Shown here in pieces: positions 28,825 through 38,653 of a stretch of 64,000 nt of DNA (position 1 is its first letter; each line of letters begins with the position of its first letter). The notes beneath the pieces were generated by a model. The model saw only the letters and a list, made by a program, of their open reading frames with translations. It had not been told where the DNA came from and ran no database searches. This stretch comes from Novosphingobium silvae (GTDB taxonomy: Bacteria; Pseudomonadota; Alphaproteobacteria; Sphingomonadales; Sphingomonadaceae). Both the position numbers and the translations under genes were made by a program. The stretch covers positions 248,001 through 312,000 of the forward strand of contig NZ_WVTD01000004.1 in assembly GCF_009856825.1 (NCBI RefSeq). Direction: 5' to 3'.

Positions 28825-29783
28825 GCCTGCCAACCCTTCACGTCGCGGTCCTGATGGGCGGCTGGTCCAGCGAACGCCCCGTCTCGCTGATGAGCGGGGA
28901 AGGCGTGGCCAAGGCCCTCGAAAGCAAGGGTCATAAGGTCACTCGCATCGACATGGACCCCGAAGTCGCTCTGCGGCTGGCGGAAACGAAGCCCGACGTC
29001 GTCTTCAACGCGCTCCACGGCGCGCCGGGGGAAGACGGTACGGTCCAGGGCATGATGGACCTGATGGGTCTTACATACACCCACTCCGGCCTCGCCACGT
29101 CGGTGATCGCCATCGACAAGGAACTGACCAAGCAGGCGCTGGTCCCTCACGGTATCCCGATGCCGGGCGGGCGCGTGGTCAAGTGTGCCGAGATCCACGA
29201 ACGTGATCCGCTACCGCGCCCCTATGTGCTCAAGCCAGTGAACGAGGGTTCCTCTGTCGGGGTCGCCATCGTCACCGACGAGGGCAATTACGGCAATCCC
29301 GTCTCGCCCCAAGCCAAGGGGCCTTGGCAGGAATTCGACGAACTGCTCGCCGAGCCCTACATCCGCGGCCGCGAATTGACGACGGCGGTCATCGGCGGCC
29401 CGAAGACAGGAGAGCGCGCCCTGCTGGTGACGGAGCTCAAGCCCAAGTCCGGCTTCTACGACTTCGATTCGAAGTATACCGACGGCATGACCGAGCATGT
29501 CTGTCCGGCGGAGATCCCGGACGAGATCGCGCAGGCCTGCAAGGACCTTGCCCTGCGCTCGCACCAGCTTCTGGGCTGCCGGGGCACGAGCCGCGCGGAC
29601 TTCCGCTGGGACGATACGCAGGGGATCGAAGGCCTGTTCCTGCTGGAGGTCAACACCCAGCCCGGCATGACGCCGCTCAGCCTTGTTCCCGAGCAGGCCC
29701 GGGCCTGCGGGATGGAATATCCCGAACTCGTCGAGGCGATCATCGCCGAAGCGCTTGCCGACAGGCAGGCCGGGGTCAAATGA
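28821..29783 (+). CDS. ddl: D-alanine--D-alanine ligase
   Basis: 320 residues, ATP-grasp. Seen: VAVLMGGWSSERPVSLMSG, FNALHGAPGEDG, YVLKPVNEGSSVGV and LLEVNTQPGMTPLSLVPEQA. It makes the D-Ala-D-Ala used by MurF. DdlB-type position before ftsQ. Starts within the DUF4262 stop and overlaps ftsQ by ATGA. Confidence 0.95.
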   Translation: MSLPTLHVAVLMGGWSSERPVSLMSGEGVAKALESKGHKVTRIDMDPEVALRLAETKPDVVFNALHGAPGEDGTVQGMMDLMGLTYTHSGLATSVIAIDKELTKQALVPHGIPMPGGRVVKCAEIHERDPLPRPYVLKPVNEGSSVGVAIVTDEGNYGNPVSPQAKGPWQEFDELLAEPYIRGRELTTAVIGGPKTGERALLVTELKPKSGFYDFDSKYTDGMTEHVCPAEIPDEIAQACKDLALRSHQLLGCRGTSRADFRWDDTQGIEGLFLLEVNTQPGMTPLSLVPEQARACGMEYPELVEAIIAEALADRQAGVK

Positions 29784-30754
29784 GCCAGACGATCCGCCGC
29801 AAGGGCACCAGTGCCCGAAAGGCCGCTGCGGCGCATGGAGCGCAGCGCAAGGTCCGCGCAGCCAAGGCGCGCACCGGCTCTGCGCTCGACACGGCGATGG
29901 CGTGGCTGCCTTTCAGCGAAGCGCAGCTGCAGCGCCTCTTCATGTTCGTGATCCTGGGCAGCGCGGTCGCCCTCGTCTGTGCCGTTGCGGTCTTCGCGGG
30001 CCTGCCGGGCCTCGCCGGCAAGCAGATGGCCCTCGTTGCGGGGCAGGCCGGCTTCGAGGTCAAGCGCGTAGAGGTGCGCGGCGTCAAGAACATCAACGAG
30101 ATGAAGGTCTACGAGAAAGCGCTGGGCGAGCGCGACCGGGCGATGCCGCTCGTCGATATCGCCGCGCTGCGCCAGGATCTGCTCGGCCTCTCGTGGGTCA
30201 AGGATGCGCGCGTCTCCCGCCAGCTGCCCGACACGCTGGTGATCGACATCGTCGAGCGTGAGCCTCATGCCGTGCTGCGCAAGGCAGACCGGTTCGTGCT
30301 GATCGACGAGACCGGGCACGAACTGGAAGCCATCAGCCGCAAGCAGGCCGGGGGGCGCCTAATCGTCTCGGGCCCCGGCGCCGGCCGGCAAGTGATCGAG
30401 CTTGGAAGACTGCTGGAAGCCGCGCCTGCGCTCAAGCCGCGGGTCCAGGAGGCCGAATGGATCGGCAACCGCCGCTGGAACCTCACTTTCCAGTCCGGCC
30501 AGGTGCTCGCACTGCCTGAGGGCGACCGGCAATCGGCGGGTGCGCTTGTCACCTTCGCGCGCCTTGACGGCACGAACCGCCTCCTTGGCGGCAAGGTCAC
30601 CGCATTCGACATGCGTGCGAGCGACCGGATCTACATGCGCGTTCCCGAGCAGGACGGGCAGGAGCTGGCTCTCAAGGCCGGTTCGGTGCCACACACCGCG
30701 GGCGAGAGCACCGGCGCTTCCGCGGCGTCTTCGCCAGGTTCGGACGATCAGTGA
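29780..30754 (+). CDS. ftsQ: Cell division protein FtsQ
   Basis: 324 residues. Lysine/arginine-rich cytoplasmic start, one membrane segment (LFMFVILGSAVALVCAVAVF, about 54-73), a POTRA domain (FEVKRVEVRGVKNINEMKV) and the FtsQ domain (LSWVKDARVSRQLPDTLVIDIVEREPHAVL). It recruits FtsL/FtsB and later proteins to the septum. The C-terminal tail (GESTGASAASSPGSDDQ) is low complexity. Overlaps ddl by four bases. Confidence 0.93.
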   Translation: MSQTIRRKGTSARKAAAAHGAQRKVRAAKARTGSALDTAMAWLPFSEAQLQRLFMFVILGSAVALVCAVAVFAGLPGLAGKQMALVAGQAGFEVKRVEVRGVKNINEMKVYEKALGERDRAMPLVDIAALRQDLLGLSWVKDARVSRQLPDTLVIDIVEREPHAVLRKADRFVLIDETGHELEAISRKQAGGRLIVSGPGAGRQVIELGRLLEAAPALKPRVQEAEWIGNRRWNLTFQSGQVLALPEGDRQSAGALVTFARLDGTNRLLGGKVTAFDMRASDRIYMRVPEQDGQELALKAGSVPHTAGESTGASAASSPGSDDQ

Positions 30755-30770
30755 TGAGGAGGCAAGGATA

Positions 30771-32051
30771 GTGCCCACGCAGCGCATCTCCCGCGTCTTC
30801 GGCGCGGTCAACATCGGCTCCTTCCGGATTTCGGCCATCGTCGCCGGGATCAACGAAGTGGGCGACATGGTGGTCCTGGGTTCCGGCCACCGGGCTAGCC
30901 AGGGCATCCGGCGAGGATATGTCACCGACATGGCGGCTGCCACATATGCCGTGCGCGATGCCATCGACCGGGCCGAGAAGATGGCCGATACGGCCGTCCA
31001 GAAGGTGTGGATCGGTTGCTCGGGCGCGGGGCTCGCCAGCCGGATCGACCAGTTTGATGCCGAAATCGGCGGGCGCCGGATCGAGCAGGAGGATATCGAC
31101 CAGCTGCTGATCTCCGCGCGCGACGTCATCCAGCCCGACGGGCGCATGGTGCTGCATGCCCAGCCTGCGCAGTATCGTCTCGACGGGGCTCATGGCGTTG
31201 GCAATCCAAAGGGCCTCCATGCCGAGCGCCTGGGCGTGGACATCCACATCATGCTGGCCGACGGCGCCCCCATCCGCAACCTGACCGAAGCCGTGCAGAG
31301 CGCTCATCTCGAGGTCGAGGCCGTGGTCGCCTCGCCGATCGCTGCGGGTCACGCCTGCCTCTCGCCCGAGGAGCGCGACCTTGGCGTCGCTCTCGTCGAG
31401 TTCGGCGGCGAAGTTACCAATGTCGCGATCTACGAGCAGGGCATGCTCAAGGACATGATGGCGATCCCGATGGGTTCGGCCGACATCACCGATGCGATCG
31501 CGTCGGCCTTCGGTATCCGCCGTTTCCAGGCAGAGCGCCTGAAATGCGTCAACGGCTCGGCGATCGCCAATCCCACCGACCATCGCGAGATGATCCCGGT
31601 GAACGCTCCGGGCGAGGAAGGCACCGGCCCCATCGCCCGGCATGCCGACGACAAGAACCGCATCCCGCGCGCCGAACTGATCGGTGTCATCACCGGACAA
31701 CTGGGCTCGCTGATGGAAGAGATCAACAAGGCGCTCAAGACCATGCGGTTCACCGGCCAGCGGGGCAAGCAGGTGGTCTTCACCGGAGGAGGTGCTGAAC
31801 TGGTCGGCCTTGCCGACTATGCGCAGGCGGCGATCGGCAAGCCGGTCCGCATCGGGCGGGTGGCGCAACTTTCCGGGCTGGCCGAGGCGCACGTAAAGCC
31901 GGGTTTCTCGACGCTGGCGGGGCTGGTGCTCTACGCCGCCGCCGATCCGGTCGACATCCGGGCGCTCGGCCGCAACAACGCGCGTACGGTCAGGCTGGGC
32001 GGCATGGGAATGGCCGGGCGCGTCTACCAGGCGCTGCGCGAGTACTTCTGA
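30771..32051 (+). CDS. ftsA: Cell division protein FtsA
   Basis: 426 residues from GTG 30771, preceded by GAGGAGG with nine bases to the start. Actin-like ATPase: VFGAVNIGSFRISAIV, GVALVEFGGEVTNVAIY and the C-terminal VVFTGGGAELVGL. The last residues (MAGRVYQALREYF) form an amphipathic membrane-targeting helix. It tethers FtsZ to the membrane. 16 bp separate it from ftsQ; a further open frame upstream is only read-through. Confidence 0.95.
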   Translation: MPTQRISRVFGAVNIGSFRISAIVAGINEVGDMVVLGSGHRASQGIRRGYVTDMAAATYAVRDAIDRAEKMADTAVQKVWIGCSGAGLASRIDQFDAEIGGRRIEQEDIDQLLISARDVIQPDGRMVLHAQPAQYRLDGAHGVGNPKGLHAERLGVDIHIMLADGAPIRNLTEAVQSAHLEVEAVVASPIAAGHACLSPEERDLGVALVEFGGEVTNVAIYEQGMLKDMMAIPMGSADITDAIASAFGIRRFQAERLKCVNGSAIANPTDHREMIPVNAPGEEGTGPIARHADDKNRIPRAELIGVITGQLGSLMEEINKALKTMRFTGQRGKQVVFTGGGAELVGLADYAQAAIGKPVRIGRVAQLSGLAEAHVKPGFSTLAGLVLYAAADPVDIRALGRNNARTVRLGGMGMAGRVYQALREYF

Positions 32052-32230
32052 GCATGGCGCCGCTCACGGGCCAGACCGTGCAGAAGACTAGACGGACGCG
32101 GTCGAAAGCGGCTGTTTTGGCGGCTTTGGCTGTGGACAAAGGTATATGATGCTTTGCCTCGACAAGTCGAAGCATGCAATCAGGCGTGTCAACAGATTTT
32201 CTTCGCGCACGTGCCTGCCAGGAGAGCGAA

Positions 32231-33796
32231 ATGAGCATTAACATCGGACCGCCGGCCATCGAAGAACTGCGCCCGCGGATTGTCGTCATCGGCGTCGGCG
32301 GGGCGGGTGGCAATGCCATCGCCAACATGATCCAGGCGCAGATCGAAGGCGTGGACTTCGTCGTCGCGAACACCGATGCGCAGGCGCTGAACAATTCGAT
32401 CGCCGAGACCCGCATCCAGCTCGGTCCCGAGATCACGCAGGGCCTGGGCGCGGGCGCCCGCCCTGAAGTGGGTCGCGCGGCTGCCGAAGAGACGATCGAG
32501 GATCTGGAGCGCCTTCTGGAAGGCGTCCACATGGTCTTCATCGCGGCCGGCATGGGCGGTGGCACCGGCACGGGTGCCGCCCCGATCATCGCGGAAGCCG
32601 CGCGCGCCAAGGGCGTGCTGACGGTCGGCGTCGTCTCGAAGCCCTTCATGTTCGAGGGCACCCGCCGCATGCGCGCGGCAGACGCGGGCATCGAAGAACT
32701 GCAGAAGCACGTCGATACGCTCATCGTCATTCCCAACCAGAACCTGTTCCTGGTTGCCAAGGCCGACACCACCTTCAAGGAAGCCTTCTCGCTCGCCGAC
32801 GAAGTGCTTCAGCAGGGCGTGCGCTCGATCACCGACCTCATGATCATGCCGGGCCTCATCAACCTCGACTTCGCGGACGTGCGCTCGGTCATGGGCGAAA
32901 TGGGCAAGGCGATGATGGGCACCGGCGAGGGCGAAGGTCCGAACCGTGCGCTCGAGGCGGCCGAACGGGCGATCGCCAACCCGCTGCTCGACGGCGTGTC
33001 GATGCAGGGGGCCAAGGGCGTAATCATCTCGATCATCGGCGGCGACGACATGAAGCTGCTCGAGGTGGACGAGGCTGCGAACCACATCCGCGAGCTGGTC
33101 GATCCCGACGCGAACATCATCTGGGGCTCCGCCTTCAATCCCGACCTGCAGGGCAAGATCCGCGTCTCTGTCGTCGCCACGGGCATTGAACAGACGACCG
33201 AAATGGCCGAGATCGCATCGCGCCCGCTCAACCTTGGAGCATCGCGCGGGCCCGTGCGCCCGGCTGTCCAGGCGCCAGCGTCGAACACGTTCCAGCCCGC
33301 GCCCGCAGCACCCGTCCAGTCGCCGGTGCAGTCGCAGCCCGCCCCCTACGCCGCTGCAGCCGAACCCTACGAGCCTACCACAGAGCTCGAGCTCGGCGCG
33401 GCCGACGAAGCACGCGAAGAGCCCGCACCGGCCGCCTTTGGCGGACTTCGCGGTGGTTTCAGCGAGCCGCTGGAACTCGGGCTCGACGAGCAGGCCGAGC
33501 CTGTTCCTGTCCCGGCGCCCACTCCGGCTCCCGCCGCTCAGCGCCCGCGCATGCAGGACGAGCTGCGGCTCGACGGAGGTCAGCAGGTTCCGGCTTCCCA
33601 ACCGGTGCAGCCTGCCGCCCAGGCTCCCGTTTCGCCGCGCCCCAAGCCTGCCGCGGGTGGCAGCACGTTGTTCGAGCGCATGACCAGCCTGTCGCGCCCC
33701 CGTCCGGGTGCGGCCGAGCCGACCGGCGAGGACGACGACGGCGATGCGGGATCGATCAGCATCCCGCGCTTCCTGGGTCGCCAGAACAACCAGTAA
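32231..33796 (+). CDS. ftsZ: Cell division GTPase FtsZ
   Basis: 521 residues. Tubulin signature GGGTGTG at 109-115, N-terminal [18 protein letters not shown] and the T7 synergy loop NLDFADV. The GTPase core ends near residue 330. A long proline/alanine-rich linker follows, then a conserved C-terminal peptide ([11 protein letters not shown]) that binds FtsA and other partners. The long linker is usual in alphaproteobacteria. The 179 bp before it contain a small imperfect hairpin (32149-32175) and may hold a separate ftsZ promoter. RBS-like AGGAGAG six bases before ATG 32231. Confidence 0.96.
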   Translation: MSINIGPPAIEELRPRIVVIGVGGAGGNAIANMIQAQIEGVDFVVANTDAQALNNSIAETRIQLGPEITQGLGAGARPEVGRAAAEETIEDLERLLEGVHMVFIAAGMGGGTGTGAAPIIAEAARAKGVLTVGVVSKPFMFEGTRRMRAADAGIEELQKHVDTLIVIPNQNLFLVAKADTTFKEAFSLADEVLQQGVRSITDLMIMPGLINLDFADVRSVMGEMGKAMMGTGEGEGPNRALEAAERAIANPLLDGVSMQGAKGVIISIIGGDDMKLLEVDEAANHIRELVDPDANIIWGSAFNPDLQGKIRVSVVATGIEQTTEMAEIASRPLNLGASRGPVRPAVQAPASNTFQPAPAAPVQSPVQSQPAPYAAAAEPYEPTTELELGAADEAREEPAPAAFGGLRGGFSEPLELGLDEQAEPVPVPAPTPAPAAQRPRMQDELRLDGGQQVPASQPVQPAAQAPVSPRPKPAAGGSTLFERMTSLSRPRPGAAEPTGEDDDGDAGSISIPRFLGRQNNQ

Positions 33797-33844
33797 GCGG
33801 TTCCGGAAGGGGCGGCAGCAGCCCGCCACTTCGCGGAGGAATGC

Positions 33845-33882
33845 GGCGGGCTGCGCTTCGATGGCGCAGGCCCGCCGTTTTT
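33845..33882 (+). terminator. Intrinsic terminator after ftsZ
   Basis: GGCGGGCTGCGC pairs with GCGCAGGCCCGCC (one bulged G) around TTCGATG, followed by GTTTTT. Part of its left arm can instead pair with CAGCCCGCC at 33819-33827, giving a competing hairpin. Confidence 0.7.
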
Positions 33883-33962
33883 GCACGTTCGCGCAGGGTT
33901 CATCGGCGCTGAGGCATGGACGCGGGGTGCAGGTAGCCAGGATTGACGAAGGACGTTGGGTG

Positions 33963-35927
33963 ATGGATCGGGTTTCGCGGCTGTTGGCTGGTGCGGCGTT
34001 GGGCTGCGGGCTAGCATGGGCACCGGCGGCGGCTGCGCAGGGAGCGCCTGTGGTGTCGCGCCCGGTGGTCCAGCAGCTGCCAGGCGCGGACAGCAAGCGG
34101 CTGGCCTCCGCCCTTGCGACGCTGGGCCGCAATCCGCGCGACGTCGCTGCGCTCATCGAGGCGGGAGATGCCGCGCGTGGCATGCAGGACTTCGAGGCTG
34201 CGGCGGGCTTCTACCGGCGGGCAGACGAGATCAGCCCGGGCAATGCACGCGTCAAGGCAGGGCTCGGAAGTTCCTTTGCGCTCAGCGGCGATCCGGTCAG
34301 CGCCATTCCCCTGTTCGATGCGGCGGAGAAAGCCGGCGCCACGCCAGCCCTGATCTCGGCTGACCGGGGGCTTGCCTACGACCTGGTTGGCGACAATGCG
34401 GCGGCGCAGCGCCACTACGCGCTGGCTCTTGCAACGTCGACCGGCGCGGCAGGAGACGAGCTGCGTACCCGCCTTGCGGTCAGCCAGGCGATCAGCGGGC
34501 AGGGCGATGCGGCTTATGCCACGTTGCTGCCGCTGCTCAACAAGCAGGACAAGCCGGGATGGCGCACCCGGGCGTTCACCCTGGCGATTGCCGGCGATAC
34601 CGGCGAGGCCGTGGACGTCGCCCAGAAGATCCTTCCCGCGCCGCTTGCCGAAAATATCGCACCGTACCTGCGCTACATGCCTCGGCTCACAAAGGCGCAG
34701 CAAGCCGCCGCTGCTAACCTGGGTCGTTTTCCGCGCGCATCCGAGGTCGGGCGCGACGATGCCCGGATCGCGGCCTACGCTCCCCCGCGCTCGAGTGCGG
34801 CTGGAAGCGGGCTCATCCCGAAGGGCGAGCCGCTTGGTGGCGGAACGAAGTTGGCCAATGCGCCGCCCAAGAAGCCGGCTCGCGCTGCAAGGGGAGCCGC
34901 GAGCCGCACCCGCGCGGGTAGTGCGCAGCCGTCGTCGACCGTCGCCGCACCGGCACGCGATCCATCTCTGGCAGTGGTCGATCCGGACCGGGTCGCCCCG
35001 CCTGAAGTGCGACCGGCTATCGAGCGGGACGGAGGAGAACTGCCTGCGGTCGGCCGGCGGATCGAGCTTCCTTCCGTGGCGCAGCCCGCCCATGTCGCAA
35101 CGGCATCGCCTACTACAGCCGTGGCTGCTGCATCATCGGCAAGCGCTGCGCCTGCGGCTCCTGCTCCTGCATCGACGTCTGTGTCTGCGCGGTCGCCGGC
35201 TGCGGTGCAAGCGCCCACGCCCGGGTTCGACCTTGCACGGGTGACGGCCGGGCCGCCTTCCGCCGCTCCGGCGACAGGGGGAGCAGTAGCCGCGCAGCCG
35301 CCGGCCGGAGCTGCTGCTCCCGCCGTTGCCTCGCCGCCTTCGCAGCCGGTAGCAGCTCCCGCGCAGCGTTCGCTTGCCGACATCTTTGCCGATCTTGGCA
35401 GGCCGGCAGTCGAGGCGGCGCCGGTGTCGGGCGCCGTGGACATCCGCATGATAACTCCCGCGCCGCCTCCGCCCGTCGCACCCGTTGCGACGAAGGCCGA
35501 ACCGCTCAAGGCCGCCGATGCGGAGCCGAGGAAGTCGACGGCCGTGGCAGAGACGAAGGCCAAAGACGCAAAGACGAAGGCTGCGGACGCCAAGGCTGCG
35601 GCAGAAGGCAAGGCCAAGGCCAAGGCAAAGAAGCCCACGCCTCCTGCGCATCCCAGTCGCATATGGGTGCAGATCGGCGTCGGCCGGGACAAGGATGCCA
35701 TCGCGTTCGACTGGCGGCGCTACAACCGGGAGGCGCCTGCATTGTTCAAGGGACGTCAGCCTTTCGTCAGCGAGATGGGGCGCACCAACCGCGTTCTCGT
35801 GGGCCCCTTCGCGACGCAAAAGGCCGCGACCGCGTTCTTGGCCGATGCGAAGAAGCAGGGCTTTGGAGACGCGCTGCCATGGACGAGCCCTGCTGGTCAG
35901 GTGGTGGATGCGCTTTCCGGAAAGTAG
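33963..35927 (+). CDS. Exported TPR/SPOR-domain protein
   Basis: 654 residues. A signal peptide (LLAGAALGCGLAWAPAAAAQG) precedes a TPR-like region (about 40-240: LASALATLGRNPRDVAALIEAGDAA, FYRRADEISPGNARVKAGLG). Next comes a long disordered Pro/Ala/Lys-rich stretch, then a C-terminal SPOR domain (RIWVQIGVGRDKDAI to GFGDALPW). SPOR domains bind denuded septal glycan, so the protein probably acts at the division site. It lies 166 bp after ftsZ, behind a terminator. GAAGGA lies nine bases before ATG 33963. Confidence 0.78.
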   Translation: MDRVSRLLAGAALGCGLAWAPAAAAQGAPVVSRPVVQQLPGADSKRLASALATLGRNPRDVAALIEAGDAARGMQDFEAAAGFYRRADEISPGNARVKAGLGSSFALSGDPVSAIPLFDAAEKAGATPALISADRGLAYDLVGDNAAAQRHYALALATSTGAAGDELRTRLAVSQAISGQGDAAYATLLPLLNKQDKPGWRTRAFTLAIAGDTGEAVDVAQKILPAPLAENIAPYLRYMPRLTKAQQAAAANLGRFPRASEVGRDDARIAAYAPPRSSAAGSGLIPKGEPLGGGTKLANAPPKKPARAARGAASRTRAGSAQPSSTVAAPARDPSLAVVDPDRVAPPEVRPAIERDGGELPAVGRRIELPSVAQPAHVATASPTTAVAAASSASAAPAAPAPASTSVSARSPAAVQAPTPGFDLARVTAGPPSAAPATGGAVAAQPPAGAAAPAVASPPSQPVAAPAQRSLADIFADLGRPAVEAAPVSGAVDIRMITPAPPPPVAPVATKAEPLKAADAEPRKSTAVAETKAKDAKTKAADAKAAAEGKAKAKAKKPTPPAHPSRIWVQIGVGRDKDAIAFDWRRYNREAPALFKGRQPFVSEMGRTNRVLVGPFATQKAATAFLADAKKQGFGDALPWTSPAGQVVDALSGK

Positions 35928-36107
35928 CGAGGCGGCGGGCTGGGTGAAGGTGTGAGCCCCCCTCCAGGCGCCTTGTGTTAACGCGTGCTCGTTCTTATCC
36001 ACACGCTGTAAACAGCCTTGTGCAGTTATGCGCAGGCGATCACAGTGCACCGGATTGTGCTATCCCGCCCGCAGGCAGCATCCATGCGAGGTATTCGCGG
36101 AGGGTTG

Positions 36108-36629
36108 ATGTCACAGATTATGAGGACAGTGCAGGACGATATCGACCGCGACGATGACGAGGCCGCACCCGTCGAGATGCTCGCCTCGCTTTTCGAAGCG
36201 CGCGACTGGCCGTTCGAGTATTCCGGCGAGGACGAGATCTCGGCGGAAGTGAAGGGCGCCTGGGCAAGCTATCAGTTGCAGGCGATCTGGCGACCCGAGG
36301 ATCGGGTGCTGCAGCTCCTCTGCCTGCCCGACATCCGCATCAACGATGCGAAACGCTCCGCCGTGCACGAGGCCCTGGCGCTGATCAACGAGCAGCTGTG
36401 GCTCGGCCATTTCGACGTCTGGTCGAACGGCGGTGTCGTGCTCTATCGGCACGGGCTTATGCTTGGTCCCGATGGCCTGCTGGGGCCGGGCCAGGCGCAG
36501 ATGGTGGTGGAAGCCGCGATCGAGGAATGCGATCGTTTCTATCCGGTGTTCCAGTTCATCCTGTGGGGCGACAAGACGCCCGCCGAGGCGCTGACCGCCG
36601 CGATGGTCGATGCGGCCGGAGAGGCCTAA
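36108..36629 (+). CDS. YbjN domain-containing protein
   Basis: 173 residues. Resembles the YbjN (type III secretion chaperone-like) family of sphingomonads: APVEMLASLFEARDWPFEYSGEDEI, LQLLCLPDIRI and a central LWLGHFDVWSNGGVVLYRHGL. Function unknown; such proteins are linked to stress or motility in E. coli only by overexpression. Start chosen at ATG 36108 behind GCGGAGGG, although the spacing is short (three bases); ATG 36120 is the alternative. Cytoplasmic. It may be transcribed together with proC 158 bp downstream. Confidence 0.75.
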   Translation: MSQIMRTVQDDIDRDDDEAAPVEMLASLFEARDWPFEYSGEDEISAEVKGAWASYQLQAIWRPEDRVLQLLCLPDIRINDAKRSAVHEALALINEQLWLGHFDVWSNGGVVLYRHGLMLGPDGLLGPGQAQMVVEAAIEECDRFYPVFQFILWGDKTPAEALTAAMVDAAGEA

Positions 36630-36787
36630 GGGACTTCGGCAGGACAAAAGGGTTCGAGCGCGGCAACGCCAAGCCCAACTTGGCCGACTTCCCGGTGGCG
36701 AGGTGCGGGTCGGTGGCTTCACGGGCGGGTCTTGGCAGGTCCGTGCCGGTCGCCTAAGTCGCGCGCGGCAAGCGCAAGGATCATGAC

Positions 36788-37597
36788 ATGGACCGGTTTC
36801 AGAGCATACTTCTCGTCGGCTGCGGCAATATGGCGGGAGCAATGCTCTCGGGTTGGCTTGCCGGTGGCATTCCCGCCTCGCGCTTCACCGTAGTCGACCC
36901 GCGCATCGAGACTGTGCCTGCGGGCGTGAAGCTGCTTCGCGAACTTCCAGCAGATGGCAGCTTCGATGCGGTCCTGCTCGGCGTGAAGCCGCAGGGGCTG
37001 GACGAAGTCGCGGCTGTCCTCGCGCCGCTCGTTGGTCCGCGCTCGGTCCTGTTTTCGATCCTTGCAGGCGTGGAGTTTTCCTCTCTTTCGGCCCGATTCC
37101 CCTCGGCGGGCGCGCTGGTGCGGGTCATGCCGAACCTTGCCGTGGCCATCGGCAAGTCGCCGGTTGCGCTGGACGCGCGCGGCCTTGACGAGATCGGCCG
37201 GGCTGCCGTCACGGCCTTGATGGAGCCGCTCGGCACGCCCGAGTGGCTGGCGGATGAGGGCCTGTTCGATGCCGTCACCGCGCTGACGGGCTGCGGTCCG
37301 GCTTTTGTCTACCGATTCATCGACTCCCTCGCCGCAGGCGCAGTGGATCTGGGGCTGGACGAGGGTCAGGCGCGGCGTCTCGCAGTGGCAATGGTCGAAG
37401 GTGCGGCGCAGCTCGCGGCCGCATCGGAGTTTTCTCCGGGCGAACTGGCTGACAAGGTGGCCAGTCCCGGCGGCTCCACCCGGGCGGGCATGAACGTTCT
37501 CGACGATGGGCATGCCCTTGGCGGCGTGGTTGCCCGGGCAATGGCCGCATCGCGAGACCGCAACGCTGAAATGGCAGTCGCAGCCCGCAAGGCCTGA
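36788..37597 (+). CDS. proC: Pyrroline-5-carboxylate reductase
   Basis: 269 residues. Rossmann start LLVGCGNMAGAML, VKPQGLDEV, VMPNLAVAIG, and a C-terminal helical domain with TALTGCGPAFVYRFIDSL and KVASPGGSTRAGMNVL, the ProC signature. It reduces pyrroline-5-carboxylate to proline with NAD(P)H. proB lies 3.3 kb downstream, but proA is not in the window. Confidence 0.94.
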   Translation: MDRFQSILLVGCGNMAGAMLSGWLAGGIPASRFTVVDPRIETVPAGVKLLRELPADGSFDAVLLGVKPQGLDEVAAVLAPLVGPRSVLFSILAGVEFSSLSARFPSAGALVRVMPNLAVAIGKSPVALDARGLDEIGRAAVTALMEPLGTPEWLADEGLFDAVTALTGCGPAFVYRFIDSLAAGAVDLGLDEGQARRLAVAMVEGAAQLAAASEFSPGELADKVASPGGSTRAGMNVLDDGHALGGVVARAMAASRDRNAEMAVAARKA

Positions 37598-37730
37598 GGC
37601 GCTGCCGAACGCATACACATTTTGTCACAAATCGGCGGTCCCGGTTTTCCTTGAAAGTTGGCCGGCGTAGGGCGATATTCGATGGGTGCGGAGGCCGCAT
37701 TGTGCAGGCGCCCGCGAAAGGGAGTTAGAA

Positions 37731-38471
37731 ATGGCGAATTGGAACGACCCCCAGCCCCGTACGGGCTTCGGTGCGTCTCCGAGCCTAGACGGACGCACCG
37801 CCGGCCGGACCACCTATGATGCGGGTCTGCGGCGGCACATGCTGTCGATCTACAACTACATGGCATCCGGCGTGCTGCTTTCGGGCATCGTCGCGTTCGT
37901 CTTCGCGAACTACGGCCTTGCGGCCGCCATGATCAACAGCCCCGTGAAGTGGCTGGTGATGCTGGCTCCGCTGGGCTTCGTCTTCGCGATCAGCGGCGGT
38001 GCGGCCCGGTTCAGCGAGACTACGCTGAAGGCGCTTTACTGGGCGTTTGCGGCTGTCATGGGCATGTCGCTCTCGACGATTTTCCTGATCTACACCAGCT
38101 CGTCGATCGCAACCACGTTCTTCGCGACCGCTGCTGCGTTCGCGGGTCTCAGCCTCTACGGCTACACCACGAAGAAGGACCTGTCGGGCTTCGGCACGTT
38201 CCTCATCATGGGTGTTGTCGGCATCCTCATCGCCTCGCTGGTGAACATCTTCGTCGGTTCGACGATGCTGCAGCTGGCGATCTCGATCCTTGGCGTGCTG
38301 ATCTTCGCGGGCCTCACCGCCTATGACACGCAGATGCTCAAGAACCAGTACGCCCAGCTTCGCGGCACCGATTTCGTCGGCAAGGCCGTGGTGCTTGGTG
38401 CGCTCAGCCTCTACCTGGACTTCATCAACATGTTCCAGTTCCTGCTGAGCTTCCTGGGTCAGCGCGACTGA
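37731..38471 (+). CDS. Bax inhibitor-1/YccA family membrane protein
   Basis: 246 residues, seven predicted membrane segments starting at LSIYNYMASGVLLSG and ending LYLDFINMFQFLLSFLGQRD, a C-terminal ending typical of the family (LYLDFINLFxxLL). LTAYDTQMLKNQY is the conserved loop. Related proteins are calcium-leak or protease-modulating membrane proteins; the role in bacteria is poorly defined. GGGAG lies six bases before ATG 37731. A strong terminator follows 85 bp after the stop. Confidence 0.9.
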   Translation: MANWNDPQPRTGFGASPSLDGRTAGRTTYDAGLRRHMLSIYNYMASGVLLSGIVAFVFANYGLAAAMINSPVKWLVMLAPLGFVFAISGGAARFSETTLKALYWAFAAVMGMSLSTIFLIYTSSSIATTFFATAAAFAGLSLYGYTTKKDLSGFGTFLIMGVVGILIASLVNIFVGSTMLQLAISILGVLIFAGLTAYDTQMLKNQYAQLRGTDFVGKAVVLGALSLYLDFINMFQFLLSFLGQRD

Positions 38472-38556
38472 CGGGTGCAGCGGATGATCGCTCGCGAACC
38501 CAGGTAAAGTTCGGTGCGCGTGAATTAATCCACAGTGCAGATTCGTGTGGCCATTA

Positions 38557-38592
38557 TGCCCGGTGCGTTTCGTCGCACCGGGCATTTTCTTT
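38557..38592 (+). terminator. Intrinsic terminator
   Basis: A perfect 11-bp stem TGCCCGGTGCG / CGCACCGGGCA with loop TTTCGT, followed by TTTTCTTT. It ends the Bax-inhibitor transcript. Confidence 0.85.
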
Positions 38593-38653
38593 ATGGATGC
38601 GCGGCGTTAGAGGTTCTCGCGTTTCTATGGAGAAGACTGGGGTGAACTACGGG

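Noticed and set aside
32149..32175. Imperfect hairpin in the ftsZ leader as a riboswitch
   Set aside because: Too small and interrupted, with no known ligand-binding architecture; no more than a possible leader structure.
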